From Bryum argenteum (Eukaryota > Streptophyta > Bryopsida > Bryales > Bryaceae), in contig CM073327.1 in NCBI GenBank assembly GCA_037043015.1, positions 1,160,727 through 1,224,726 on the forward strand: a stretch of 64,000 bases of DNA, given 5' to 3'. This document shows positions 12,601 to 24,162 of the stretch, in pieces. The notes beneath the pieces were generated by a model. It was not told where the DNA came from, ran no database searches, and saw only the letters and a program-made list of their open reading frames with translations. A program made the translations under genes and the position numbers. How positions within the stretch are numbered: position 1 is the first letter of the stretch; each line of letters begins with the position of its first letter.

Positions 12601-13925
12601 GCTACGGCATCGATTACTATGAGACGTATGCTCCAGTTGCGAAGAGGGATAGCATTCGAGCAATCCTTTCCATTGCTGCTGCTCAGGATTTCGAGATGAG
12701 TCAATTCGATATCAAAACGGCCTTTCTACATGGAGATCTTTCAGAAGAAATATACATGGATCAACCTACGGGGCATGAAGTCCCTGGAGGTAAAGTATGC
12801 AAGTTGCATAAGAGTCTCTACGGGCTGAAGCAAGCAAGCCGGTGTTGGAATAAGAAGTTTGATGCATTTCTCCAGAACTATCATCTCCAACCTACAAGTG
12901 CGGATCCTTGTGTGTATGTATCAACTGATGAGCCTCGAATCATCACGACGATTGTCGTTGACGATGGACTTGCAATCTGCCACGATCCTAAACGCCTCAC
13001 CAATATGATCGAATATCTACAACATCATTTTGAAGTTACAAGCGGTCCGGCTAAGATGTATATTGGAATGCGCATTACTCGCAATTGCCTTACTCGGCAG
13101 TTGTAGATCGATCAGTCGCGTTATACTTTCAACATACTTTACAAATATGGATTTATGGGAGCTCATCCTGTTGCTACACCTTCGGATTCAAATGTGCAAA
13201 TCCAGCGTGTACTTCCTCATGATACTAAACCCATCAATTTTCCTTATCAAGAAGTTGTTGGGAGCCTACTCTATCTATCGACAATTACTCGAGCTGATAT
13301 CTCATACGCCACTTCGACGCTTTCTCCGTACTCAAGTAAGCCGTGTGAGATTCACCTTACAGCTCTGAAACGTATTTTTAAGTATCTTCGTGGTACTTCG
13401 GATTTTTCTATTTGCTATGCTGGATCTGGGAAGCATGATTCTAGCAACATTCTTGTTGCTTACGCGGATTCAGATTGTGCTCAAGACCTCGATGACCAAA
13501 TATCTAGATCAGGAGCTTGTATCTTGCTCAACGGCGGGTTAATCACTTGGCTCAGCCGGAAACAACAATGTGTTGCTACATCGACTACTGAGAGCGAGTA
13601 CGTTGCAGCTTCGATAACTGGACGCGAAGTTCAATGGGCACGTAGACTTCTGTGTGATATCGGTTTTCTTCAGCTACCTACTTGCCTCCATTCGGACAAT
13701 CAGGCAGCAATTCGATTGGTTTCGAATCCTGAATTTCAAAAAAGAACTAAGCACATCGATGTTGCTTATCACAAGATTCGTGAGCTTCAACAGACGGGAG
13801 AAATTTCTATCGTGTATATTAGTACACACCACCAACTCGCTGATATTTTTACTAAGGCACTCACTCTTGAGAAGTTTGTGACCCTACGTGCACTACTCAA
13901 CATCGTCAAAACCGATCAAGTCTAA
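9676..13925 (+). pseudogene. Ty1/copia Gag-Pol polyprotein, nested in the chromovirus
   Basis: Domains run in copia order. Gag remnants (9,676-10,194) end at a zinc knuckle, CNNCGRSRHFTCEC, coded at about 10,195-10,236. Protease follows (WLADSGATESM, about 10,480), then integrase HHCC (WHQRLGHASVS ... CSSCAKRK), the DDE core (FHSDISGP ... PYSPEQNGVAERDN, 11,170-11,490), reverse transcriptase (12,380-13,080) and RNase H (13,440-13,800). The long pol frame (10,410-13,106) stops at one TAG (13,104-13,106) and continues in the same frame to 13,925. The gag part carries TGA stops (9,973 and 10,192), a probable internal deletion and a frameshift near 10,250. The RT catalytic box reads VVDD where YVDD is usual. 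No LTR pair could be identified. Confidence 0.85.
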
Positions 13926-14009
13926 GTGGGAGTACTCGTATTACTTTCTGCTAATTCGTTGCCTTTCATATAGCCTCAGTGTTTGTAGACTTGACTACAC
14001 TTCATTTCG

Positions 14010-14185
14010 ATATGTTCTTCCATATTTCGAGTAGGAGTGATGATTTGTAGTAAGCCCATAGTCCAAAACATTTCCACATGCTCCTCCATGTTTCACGAGT
14101 GGGAGTTGTAAATAGTTTTTGTGAATTTCTTAGTGAGCTCACTTCAGACCTGTAATCTACTTCACGAGTGGGAGTGATGAACAAA
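14010..14185. repeat. Three spaced GAGTGGGAGT-like words at about 67-bp spacing
   Basis: TCGAGTAGGAGTGATGA (about 14,027), CACGAGTGGGAGTTGTAA (about 14,094) and CACGAGTGGGAGTGATGA (about 14,161) recur downstream of the copia pol, and GTGGGAGT also occurs at 13,926. They resemble copia polypurine tracts in multiple copies, possibly a degenerate 3' untranslated repeat. No following LTR is visible. Confidence 0.4.
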
Positions 14186-14339
14186 CTTCATTCAGATATT
14201 CATTCATATTTGGATGAAGTGGATGATTCTTGATCACCGCACCACATGTGATTCAGGATAAGTAAAACACTCATTGCGGTGTGTGCATCTTTCCACAAAC
14301 ACATCACTGGTGTCTGGTGTCGCTTGGTACGTTGAGTCT

Positions 14340-14900
14340 CGGTAGTGCGTGAAGTAGTCTAGTGTAAGTTCTACAAGTGGTTTGCCCAACTTCGTCTCGT
14401 TTTCCGAGGCAACCCCGACACTTATAATTCTGACAAAGACAAGGTAGCGTATGTTCTCTCCTACTTACCAGGGACGGCCAAAATTGGGCTATGCCTATCC
14501 TTGAAGCTTTGGATGAAGTAGCCGTCATGATTTATTGCTCAATTACGATGCTTTCCGAGGAGCTACTGCGGCTCTTTATGGCGAGATAGACCGACGAGGC
14601 TACGATGAGGACCTCCTTGCAAACCTTCCACAAACTGGTGTTGTACCTACTTATATTAGGCATTCAATGAACATGTGGCTCAAGTCGAGTGGAATAAGCC
14701 AAGTCTCGTAGCTCGGTTTTGAACTGGTCAAAAGGACGACCTTCTTGACTCGATAGCAATCGCCGAGACTCAGCCTTGCACTATCCGGGAATGGATGTCT
14801 ATGGCTTCGAGAATTGACGATCGACTATGGACGCAAAAACAACACTGCCAATGTCGTAACGTGCTTTTCCGATTCGTGCCCGGATAACCCTTTTTCGCGG
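14340..14900 (+). pseudogene. Chromovirus gag fragment
   Basis: Translation gives retrotransposon-gag-like text across several frames: KWFAQLRLVFRGNP (about 14,375), VAYVLSYLPGTAK (about 14,448), LLNYDAFRGATAALYG (about 14,535) and, in another frame, QKDDLLDSIAIAETQ (about 14,735). Frameshifts and stops make it non-functional. It lies downstream of the copia insertion and upstream of the GC-rich block, so the chromovirus gag has been cut twice. Assignment rests on gag-like spacing of aromatic residues and its position between the LTRs. Confidence 0.5.
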
Positions 14901-14989
14901 TAAAAGAGGTTTCCGAAACAAGAACCCGAGTGTTCGTTCCACGGAGATCCTGTGAAGTGCAAGGACAACAATTTCCACTTGTTAGCAAA

Positions 14990-16840
14990 CCCGGATTGGT
15001 GCTATCCGGGTACTGTCCTATCACCCCTGTACCCTATATCCTGTCCTGGAAACAGCTGCCCGGACAGGAAAAGGGGCGGGTTTAGTCTTTGTGGTTTAGT
15101 TTAACCTCTGTATTCTCCTCAGAGGGGTTTTCCCGGACTTAGATAAGTGGGGGGATTAGGCCACTTCTCCCGTTGATTAACGTGACCGGAAAGGTCACCG
15201 AGACTCTCTCTCTCCTTACCCTGTTAGGAACTTCCCTTATACCTCCCTCTACGTCCGGACTCTAAATCCACACGCATGTCACAAAGGTTGGTATCCGGTT
15301 CTCCTATGGCCCGGTTATCACAACTTACTACCCGGGTTAGTAGATCCCGGGTTACTGGACTGGGGGATGGTGCGACTGGCCCGGAGTTCACCGCTATCAC
15401 CTACTGACAAACCCCGCCTACCCGGACTTGGCGATCTAGGGGACTCAACCGATGGTGTTCTCGGGAGTCGGTTGAGCGGCCGGAATCCCTTCCCGGCCGC
15501 CGTAATCCCGACGCTACACACGGACAGACCGGACCGAACCCTAAGTGGCAAGTGCCGTTCGCTAGCCGCACTCCTCCCCTGTCAGCTTCTCTACCTCCCG
15601 TACTACTCTCCGTTCAAGGACGGAACCGCTCTCTCTCTTGCCCGGATAGCAAGGGTCCTCTGGACTCTGCAAACACCCCGACCCACAAGAGACAAGACAG
15701 AAAAGGAGAAGGAGACACACACAATCGTCACACACACACGCACACACACGAGGGAGATGAGAACGAGGCGTGCTTGCACTTTGGATTAGGGTATTGCGAG
15801 AATCACAAAAAGACCCCGAGGAGTATCCTCCCCTCGGCTAAGATGTGATCCTCTCCTCGGCATCCCGGAGAGAGACAAAATCTGTGCCAGGAATCTTTCT
15901 AAATCTAGCCTCGACACTCTAGCGCCGTCATCCTCCTACTCGCCATAAAGGCACTAAAATCTAACCCTATCCTCGGCCAGTGCACCCGCCATCAATCAAC
16001 TCGGCCCTAGTCCTTCCCCGTCGCGCTCATCCTACTTGCAGCCTCGCGATCTCGGCGATCTCGGCGGTCTCAACCTTCTCGCGCTCCCAACCCGGGTTGG
16101 GAGGTGACCTCCTCCTCCTCGTTCCCCGTCTCCTGGAGCACTTTGGAGCGGTCTCTTCACTCCCAAGGATCTCGGTGTCCCCAAGGCATCGGGGTGAGGT
16201 GTCCGGAGTGCCTCTCCGATCTCCGGGACATCGATCAAGTCCTCGGGGATGAGGGGGCGACCTCCGCGGTCAGCACCTTCTCAGGAGGGCCTCGCCGTCG
16301 AGGGGCTCCGACGGATTGGTTAAACCCGGACAACAGGCATCCGTGGCTCCTCGATTCTGGAACCGGGTGGCGGGTATCGCCTCCCCCCCTCTGTCCCGGT
16401 TGGATCGTGGCCTCTAGGGCGGGAATAGGACTCCTATCCGCGGGGTCCACAACCGGTCCGGTGGAATGGGGAGGGATTCCTTACCCGGTATCCTCCTCTC
16501 GCTATCCGAAAGCCTCTCCTTCCACCGAGGTTATGCCTCCCGGTTTGAGGTAGACCCGAGACCGGTCGGCTAAGCTCTCCCGGGCACTCGGTGGTGGTCG
16601 GACTAAGTGCGGTGAGTCCGTGCCCGAGTTTTAAAAGCAAAGACTAGGAAGCAAAAGGCGGGTTAGAAATTCCGCTATCCTATCCCGCCCACTAAGCTTT
16701 AGAATGTCCCCGGCAGCGGGTCCCCGGCCAAGCTAACCCTACCCGGTTACTACCCGGATAGCCGTTACTGTATGCGTTATTTATTCTATTTAACTACTAC
16801 TAATTACTATCCGGACCAAATTGGGGCAAAAACGAAAAAA
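14990..16840. mobile_element. GC-rich foreign block of unknown type inside the chromovirus
   Basis: Composition changes sharply to GC-rich DNA packed with CCGG words (ATCCGGGTAC, TACCCGG, CCCGGATAG), then returns to the chromovirus gag end at about 16,900. It includes a CA/CG-CA microsatellite at about 15,716-15,751 and CTCGG-rich repeats at 16,020-16,250. Its ORFs overlap on both strands with biased composition and no recognisable domain, so it is probably non-coding. It behaves like a non-autonomous insertion, but I could not define TIRs, LTRs or a target duplication. Both boundaries are approximate. Confidence 0.45.
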
Positions 16841-16904
16841 TGAGGTTTGACAGCCAACCTAAGGGATCTACTTAAACACCACACAAATGTGTTGCATGAT
16901 CCCG

Positions 16905-19900
16905 GCTACCTTCGACTTCAACGGAACCCACTCCTATGGAATTAGATGCCACGTATACTGCATCTATGGCGCTTGCCAAAAGAACAACCGACAGATTCGA
17001 GTATCAACGTTAAGGGAGGTGCTGGGTGTAGGAAGATGGGCCACATGCGCTCAAGGTGTCCTTCTAATCCTTCCAAGTCCCTTAGGTTGGCTACTATTGG
17101 AGATGAAATCTTGAGAAAATGAGGACCCCGGGACTAAAGACTGGGAATCAATACCCGGACGCCAATGAGGCACACCTATATCCAGCCTCAAATGACTCTA
17201 CTACATGTAACTACTCTCATATAAATGAAGAATATTATACTTTTGCTTTATGTGTCCATGCGACTATGGATATAAAGAGACATCTGACATTTAATGTGCA
17301 CATGAACAATGTTTTGACTGTGGCGCTTGTGGACTCCGGTGCAACGGGAGTGTTCATGCACCCTAACTTTGTCAAGCACTATAATGCTACCATCTAATTG
17401 AAAACTACCCCGCGAGAGGTCCGTGTCATTGACGGCCGGACTAGCAGTTCTTGCCTCATTACTCATGAAACAACCGTCGACTTGATTGTGGATGGTCATC
17501 AGGAGAAGCTACTTGCGAACATTACCAACAAGGGGCGCTACGACTGTATCCTTGGCACCCCTCGGCTTGTCCGCCATGATCCAACCATCTGATGGTCTTA
17601 GCGGAGGGTGTTGTTTGACTCTCTCTATTGTCAACAAACGTGTGTCGGCGGCTTGCTCCAAGAGGCAGGCTATGAAGAAAAACCAACAACTTATCCACCA
17701 CAGACCGCCTCTACCCAGATGTCGGCGAGAATATTCCATCAGTTAACACGAGAAGCAACAATTTATTGCCTAGAGATTTCTGAAGTGGCCTCTGACAAGC
17801 CCACATCCATTCCGGCGGTGTATGCAATACACCGCTCTATACAATTTTGTGTAGACTATTGCAACCTCAACAATGTCACAGTGCGAAACCGTTACTCATG
17901 GCCCTGGATTCCAGAGTTCACAGAGCGCCCACTGGTGCACATGTATTTTCAAAATTGGATTTTTGTCAAGCTTATCATAGGATCCGCATGGCTTCTAGGC
18001 ATGAGTTCAGGACGGCTTTTAAAACTCGTCAAGGATTATTTGAATATTTGGTCATGCCATTTTGATTGACCAATGCTCCGGCACAATTTCAAGCTCATAT
18101 GCAAAATATTTCACTGACCTATTAGACATTTCAGGAGTGGTTTACTTGGATGATATACTTACTTTTTCTGTCAATTTAGAGGATTAACAAGCCGTGGTTC
18201 AGGAGGTCCTGAAGAGATAAGACAAGCAAGGCCTTTATGCAAAGGCCTCCAAGTGTCAATTTTATAAAGACTCACTTGAATTTTTACGCATGACAGTATT
18301 TGCAAAGAGACTTCAAATGTGTCAAGACAAAGTTCAAGTTATTAAGGATTGGCCGACTCCAACAACGTTCAAAGAACTCCAGGCGTTTCTTGGTTTTACA
18401 AATTTTTTACAGACGCTTTACAGTTGACTATTCACGCGTTGCAGTTTCCTAACAAATTCAACAAAAAAGGCCAACGCTTTGAGTGGACCCCTTTGGCTGA
18501 TGCTGCTTTTAGAGATCTTCAGTCTCGATTCCTAAAGGCTCCGGTATTTATCCATCCTAAATTTGAGCAACGATTTGTGGTAGAGATAGATGCTTTCGAC
18601 ATAGCCACCGGAGAATCCTCTTTCAAAGAGGTGACGACGGACATCTCTATCCATGTGCATATTGAAGTTCTAAAATGAACCGAGCTGAAAAAAAAATAAT
18701 GACATTTATGACAAGGAACTTCTAAGCATTGTGCTAGCATTTCAAGATTGGCGCGTTTACCAAGAGGGCTCTCCCCACAAGGTTCAAGTCATTTCTGATC
18801 ATAAAAACTTAGAACAATTTCCATTTACGAAACACCTCAACAAATGCCAAGCACGTTGGTCTGAGATGCTTTTAGCCTTTGATTTCATCATTCACCACCC
18901 GCTAGGCTTTTGAATGGAAGGGCTGATGTATTATCTCGACATGTAGATGTCACGAATGGAACAGAGGAAGAGCCTCGACCTTTCCTGTGCCTAGCGTACT
19001 TGGAAACACTGGAGATGTTATAGACATACTCGTGCATCTTTATTAAGATAAAGGCATGCCTAAAAGATGACTCCAAGCTTAGGCCAATATTGGCGTTCTT
19101 TAAAAGCAACTTGGAGGCAGCACCTGCAGACATTCGATGTCAGTTCCAAGCTTACAAATGGAAGGACGGCCTTCTCTATTTCAAAGGCGTGATTTTTGTT
19201 CCCGACCACGAGGAAATCCAACGTCAAATTTTGTGCTCGTGCCACGACGCCCTTGCTGCAGGCCATCAAGGACGTGCAAATACCCTTGAGTTGCCCTCTC
19301 GGAGTTTTTATTGGCCAAGACTGTGCCATTATATTCACCACTATGTCGCTCGCTGTGACACCTGCCAACGTTCCAAGCCCACCTACCATGCTCGCTACAG
19401 GCTTCTACAACCTATTCTTGCCATCGACGCTCCTTGGAAAAAAGTAACGCTAGATTTTATAGTTAAACTTCCTATGAGCAGTGGTTATGATTCTATACTA
19501 GTGATGGTAGACAAAAATACCAAGTTTGCTAACTTTATTCCTACTATAGAAACCATTGATGCTAATGGCACGGCATCACTATATTTACAACACATGTGGA
19601 AACTTCACAGTACACCCCAAAACATTATTTCCGACGGGGGGAAGTGTTTTTATTTCAAATTTCATGCGCCGCTTATGTCAACTGTTATGTATTGATCCTT
19701 CTACAACTATGTCGTTCCATCCTCAATCTAATGGGCAAACAGGAAGAATAAACCAAATCTTAGAGCAGTAGTTACGTATGTTTACTACTAGACGCCAGGA
19801 TGACAAGTCCAACTTGCTTCCGTTAGCAGAATTTGCATATAATAACTCCATTCATTGTATGCAACATACAAATATCATCATGTATTATCTTCCACTACTC

Positions 19901-20460
19901 CAACCTCGACCATTGTTTCGGCAGCACAAGAACGCATAAGGCATCTTCAAGAGGTACACAACATAGTGAAGATGATGATTAACCTTGCAGGTGTGCAAGC
20001 TCAACGCTATTTCAACCCACATTCCAAGTTGGTGAGAAGATATTCTTACGGCATGAAAATATTTCAACTACAGCTCCTTCCAAGAAATTGGCATCATGAT
20101 TCCTCGGCCCATTTCCAATTATTGACAAGCTTTTTGACTTCGTTTACAAGCTCAAACTCCCGAAGTCCCTCTGAATTCATGATGTGTTTCACGTCAATCT
20201 TCTACGACGCCACCACGAGGACATCATCGAGGGGCAGTCTCAACAACCTTCTCCACGGATTATTACGCCCACAAGGGATGTTCAGTGGGTGCTACATGCT
20301 ATCTTGGACTCCCGACAGCACGGGTCCGTAGCGAAAGCTATAATATATAATTGCTTGGGAAGGATATGGCCCTGAGGAAAACTCTTGGGAACTGGTAGAG
20401 AATCTACAGAATGTGCCTGACGCTATTTGAGATTTCCACCGCTTGCACTTGGATGCAATA
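16905..20460 (+). pseudogene. Chromovirus gag end, protease, RT, RNase H, integrase and chromodomain, decayed
   Basis: In order on the plus strand: a zinc-knuckle remnant GCRKMGHMRSRC (about 17,020); protease VALVDSGATGVFMHPNF (about 17,320) ending ILGTPRLVRHDPTI at 17,590; RT pieces FCVDYCNLNNVTVRNRY (about 17,845), FKTRQGLFEYLVMPF (about 18,020) and VVYLDDIL (about 18,140); RNase H with ISDHKNLEQF (about 18,795); integrase HHCC (GHQGR ... CDTCQRSK, 19,260-19,375) and core (VTLDFIVKLP ... IISDGG, then FHPQSNGQTGR); and a C-terminal chromodomain-like stretch AWEGYGPEENSWELVENLQN (about 20,350). Stops (for example TAA at 17,395) and frameshifts are frequent. The chromodomain places the element among chromoviruses. 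Confidence 0.8.
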
Positions 20461-20515
20461 GGATCGACCTCGCTTAGGAGGAAGGTCCGGGCCCTTAGAC
20501 CTTATGGGGAAATAA

Positions 20516-20718
20516 TGTTACAAGTAAACACTCTCGACTTACTAGTGATTAGTGATAGAGTAGTTAGGACGGTTGTCTTCCTTATGGCAAATGAGGAGAG
20601 ACTTCTTCCTCAATTATCATCTTGTTAACTTAAGAAGAATATTAACTTAAGAAGAATAATGAGGATAGTCTTTGAGCTTAGATCATGGTAAGAGTGTCAA
20701 CACAAGCATAGATCAACA
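20516..20718 (+). repeat. 3' LTR of the chromovirus
   Basis: Starts TGTTACAAGTAAACACTCTC and ends GATCAACA, then the TSD CGCAA. It differs from the 5' LTR by substitutions and by a short internal tandem duplication of TTAACTTAAGAAGAATA at about 20,627-20,658. Confidence 0.75.
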
Positions 20719-20723
20719 CGCAA

Positions 20724-21128
20724 CCACAATCAACCTAGCTCTTGGCTCGCACGGCGGCTAAGACTACGGGCTCGATCGCCTCCCTGCCCGTTTCATTGTT
20801 GGTGCATTTTGAAATAGTCTCCGAATTAATTCGGGGACCCTATGACAGACCATCATGATGGGAAAGTCACCGAACCAGTTTTCGTATGATATTGCGGAAT
20901 ATGCAGGTACATTTACAAGCGGCAGGGAGGGTGGCGCGCTTAGGTGAAGACTCCTACTTCACACACGTTAATAGCAGGGCTGGCATATTCTGTTGTTTTC
21001 ACGTCACTGTTAGGTGACAGAATCTGCAACCATTTTTTCGAATTCGACGAGGGTGCTGATTCTGTCGTGAGAATCGGTCAGAATGAATTGCATGAAAATT
21101 CTTGAAAATAGCCACACTATTAATGCTT
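20724..21128. other. Host flank right of the chromovirus, nothing recognised
   Basis: Mixed-composition DNA without a convincing exon. It is the continuation of the sequence that ends at 8,959 once the retrotransposon is removed. Confidence 0.4.
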
Positions 21129-21240
21129 GAGAGCGGGCAGGAGCTGCCTGTTCTGCCGCGCGCGCGGCCACAGGTCTCGCCCTGCCGGGCTCGCCCTATC
21201 GCCGCTTGCACGGCAGAACAGGCAGCTCCTGCCCGCTCTC
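21129..21240. repeat. Perfect 30-bp GC-rich inverted repeat (hairpin)
   Basis: The left arm 21,129-21,158 (GAGAGCGGGCAGGAGCTGCC...) and right arm 21,211-21,240 are exact reverse complements over 30 bases, separated by 52 bases of very GC-rich loop. It would form a strong stem as RNA or DNA. It could be a tiny foldback transposon or a small-RNA precursor. No target duplication flanks the arms and no coding sequence overlaps it. Confidence 0.8.
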
Positions 21241-21336
21241 TAGTACGGAGCCTTTCGGTGCATGCGGTGACATTTCAGTACATGGCTCTTCTTCACAACC
21301 CGTCTGCAGAATACGTTCAACTCAAAAGGCCACATA

Positions 21337-21612
21337 TTATGGTAGAGCAGCCAAAAATGGAGATGCCAAAAATGGCGCAGTGCCGAAAATGGAGCCCTAG
21401 TAATCTTCACTGTCACGTACATAATAGCTTCTCCTTACAATAGTACCATGTACACTCTGCAAAGATTATAGGGCGTCACTTAAGGGCACCATTTTAGGAA
21501 CACCTATATTTCCATCTTTAAAAGTTCATTACTCACTGTTTTCCCCATGCACAAAAAATATGCACAAAAATTGCGTGCACGTGCTGAAAATTGCGCCCTA
21601 TTGCACACATTA
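21337..21612. repeat. Dispersed repeat, copy A (partner at 33,350-33,655)
   Basis: From TATGGTAGAGCAGCCAAAAA to TGAAAATTGCGCC this closely matches 33,350-33,655 in the same orientation, including AGTAATCTTCACTGTCACG and GGGCACCATTTTAGGAACAC. Copy A has 13 extra bases near 21,360; copy B has an insertion near 33,535-33,590. The family is not identified and neither copy codes for protein. Confidence 0.75.
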
Positions 21613-22088
21613 TTGTTGTCTCGCCCTATGTGTGCAAAATTGCCGTGCGCGACAAGTGTAACCCACGACACTCCGACAAGATGTACAGATTATCCATCCA
21701 ACCGGCAGGAGAGCGAGTAAATGACAGAATGAATGAACAGAAGAGCCATTGAGCCTCCAAAACAAAAAGAACGATTGAAAGATTCAGAGGCCAAAATACT
21801 CCATTTTAAATATGAGAAGTGAACCTCATTGATATCCTTTGGATCTATGCCCCGAATCTGCTACTCAAAGCCCCTCGAGGCTATGCATGCGCCCTCTTTC
21901 ATCTCCTCAGACTAGCATGCATCAAGTACTGAAGAGGCACTACCACATGCGGGCAAAATCGACAGGTATGACCGAGGTAGATCCTGCCAAAGGGAGCCGA
22001 TCAAGGGCCCTACGCAAGTCGCCTCCTCAACTAGCCCTTGAGAAAAGACTGCGCTAAGCCCTCTGCTGCTACTCGAGCATTCCACAGC

Positions 22089-24162
22089 TTACAGAAGATC
22101 TGCAACGTTTGACGGGAGCTCCTCCACAACCGTGTTGTAGAACCTCTGAATGTCCTGGAGCATGCGCTCATCCTCCTTCGTCACGAAATTGATGGCCACA
22201 CCCTTGCGTCCGAATCGACCACTGCGACCGATACGGTGAAGGTAGTTCTCGGGCTGCGTCGGCAGGTCATAGTTGATGACCAACGACACCTGCTGCACGT
22301 CGATGCCGCGGGCCAAAAGATCGGTCGTGATCAAAACGCGGGACGACCCAGACCGGAACTCACGCATGATAATGTCACGAGTGTTCTGGTCCATGTCTCC
22401 GTGCGTAGCGGATACAGTATGGTCGCGAGCTGCAACAACATCCCACTCATCAGATGATGAACCATTACAAAGACAACCCTCCGTCAAAACAGAGTCAAGC
22501 ACTGCATCCTTCCCTTCTCGGTCGGAAACCAGACCAGCACACAGCAAATCCTGAAGCTCTGATCATCAGCCGTCCGTCACCCCTCGGTTCATCGAATTGC
22601 TTACCGCGCATCTTGTCCGTCAACCAGTCGACCTTACGCCTGGTGTTGATGAAGATTACACTCTGAGTGATGGCCAGAGTCTCGTACAGGTCGCAGAGAG
22701 TGTCCAACTTCCACTCCTCCCTGTCAACGTTCACGAGAATTGCTTGATACCCTCCAGGGTCAGCTCGTCTCTCTTGACCAGAATCTTCACCGGCTTGTTC
22801 ATGAACTTCCTGGTGATCTCAAGCGCTTCAGGAGGCATAGTTGCAGAAAACACACCCACTTGGAGCTTCTGAGGCAGCAACTGAAAGATATCGTAGATCT
22901 GCACCAGACCAGTGATAGGCACCAAGTCAATACGCGCGGGCTCCACTCAAACTGAGCGGGTGCTCAATTCCATGATTCTGTGTCTCACTCCACAAACAGC
23001 ACACAATTCGCGACCAGGCGCAACCCTCTAAGTCTCATCCGGATGATGATCAGAGTTATATGATGCCCACCAGAAGTGGGTGTCGGTCATCATAGCTCAA
23101 GAAGGACAAATGCACTCAACAACTCCAAGATACATCGCTAAACCTGCCCATCATCGACCCCGCATAGAGATTTAAGTACTCTTATGCTCAGAACATATGC
23201 CCGTGATGTGCCATGCCCTGCGCAGAACCTGTGTCAGGATGACGAACCTGATCCTTAAACCCTCGCGAAAGCATCTCATCGGCCTCATCCAGCACGAAGC
23301 ACTTGATGGAGTCTGCACGAAGTGCATTTCTTCGCAACATGTCGTACACGCGTCCGGGAGTCCCCACGACCACGTGTACTCCTGCCTGCAAAATCCTCTG
23401 ATCCTCCCTCACGCTGGTTCCTCCCACGCAAGCGTGTACCTTCACCTGGAGGTAATCACCTAGGGCACGCATGACCTTCTCGATCTGCTGGGCAAGCTCA
23501 CGAGTGGGTGCCAGCACTAAAGCTTGGCATTCCAGGAGCTGATAATCTAACTGCTGCAAGATACCAGAGCAGAACGTTGCCGTCTTGCCCGTCCCGGATT
23601 GAGCTTGCTGAATGACATCGAGGCCCTTGGTGAAAGGCACGATACCGCGCTGCTGGATAGCGGAGGGCTTCTCAAAACCTATCAAGAAGTAGGCTAGTTA
23701 GAACTGCATGGACCCCAGAAGTAAATCAGGTACGTAGTACATAAAGGATCTGGACATGCTGGAAAGCTACGAAATGCTTAGAGAAACCTTGCCAAGGAAC
23801 CCAGTGCACGAGAGCTCGACCGAGCCGCGACAATCGGATAGTTACCGTATGCGTAAATGCCTCTCAGAAGATTCTCGTGAAGACCCATGACGTCGAAGGT
23901 CTCGTGCACCTCCTCCCAGGTAGAGATGAAGTCATCGCCCTCGCCGCTCAAGCTGCGATTCAGCGCAAGTTGACAAATACCGTCAGTCACTTCACGTCAA
24001 ATGAACCACTACAGATCGATGATGCCAGAAACTATTTCCATAGCTAGAGTACAAATCACGTCCTTGGGAAGAATCAGAATGCCAAACAACGCACATGTTC
24101 TCCATCTTGGCGTCATACTGGCGAGCATCGAACTGAGATCCCTCGGGTGCAGAACCAGCCAT
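22089..24162 (-). CDS. EIF4A: Eukaryotic initiation factor 4A (DEAD-box RNA helicase), 5 coding exons
   Basis: ATP-dependent RNA helicase of the cytoplasmic cap-binding complex eIF4F, which unwinds mRNA 5' leaders for ribosome scanning. Exons: 24,162-24,095, 23,952-23,846, 23,678-23,248, 22,898-22,605 and 22,429-22,089, all with GT-AG introns and compatible phases; TAA at 22,091-22,089. The start [19 protein letters not shown] is typical of plant eIF4A. Motifs in order: Q motif ([13 protein letters not shown]), motif [25 protein letters not shown] (VLDEADEM), SAT ([11 protein letters not shown]), and C-terminal ARGID and [11 protein letters not shown], ending [10 protein letters not shown]. 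The expected length is 413 residues. At about 22,735 one base is missing after IKQF (TTCTCGTG where TTCTACGTG is expected), which would shift the frame. Apart from that the gene looks intact. Confidence 0.95.

Larger units (their letters stand above)
8965..20718 (+). mobile_element. Ty3/gypsy chromovirus, decayed, with nested insertions
   Basis: Two direct LTRs (8,965-9,153 and 20,516-20,718) begin TGTTAC and end ACA. They are flanked by the same 5-bp sequence CGCAA (8,960-8,964 and 20,719-20,723), so the whole 11.75-kb unit was mobilised as one insertion. A purine tract (ATGGGGAAATAA, ending at 20,515) precedes the 3' LTR as a polypurine tract should. The gypsy protein remnants (gag 14.34-14.9 kb; gag end, protease, RT, RNase H, integrase and chromodomain 16.9-20.46 kb) are full of stops and frameshifts. 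A copia element and a GC-rich block interrupt it. No standard initiator-Met primer site was found after the 5' LTR. Confidence 0.8.

Noticed and set aside
9154..14300. LTR pair for the copia element
   Set aside because: I compared sequence upstream of 9,676 with sequence downstream of 13,925 and found no convincing direct repeat or standard primer-binding site.
15318..16640. Multiple ORFs of 60-150 codons in the GC-rich block
   Set aside because: They overlap on both strands with Pro/Arg/Ser bias, no domain and no splice context.
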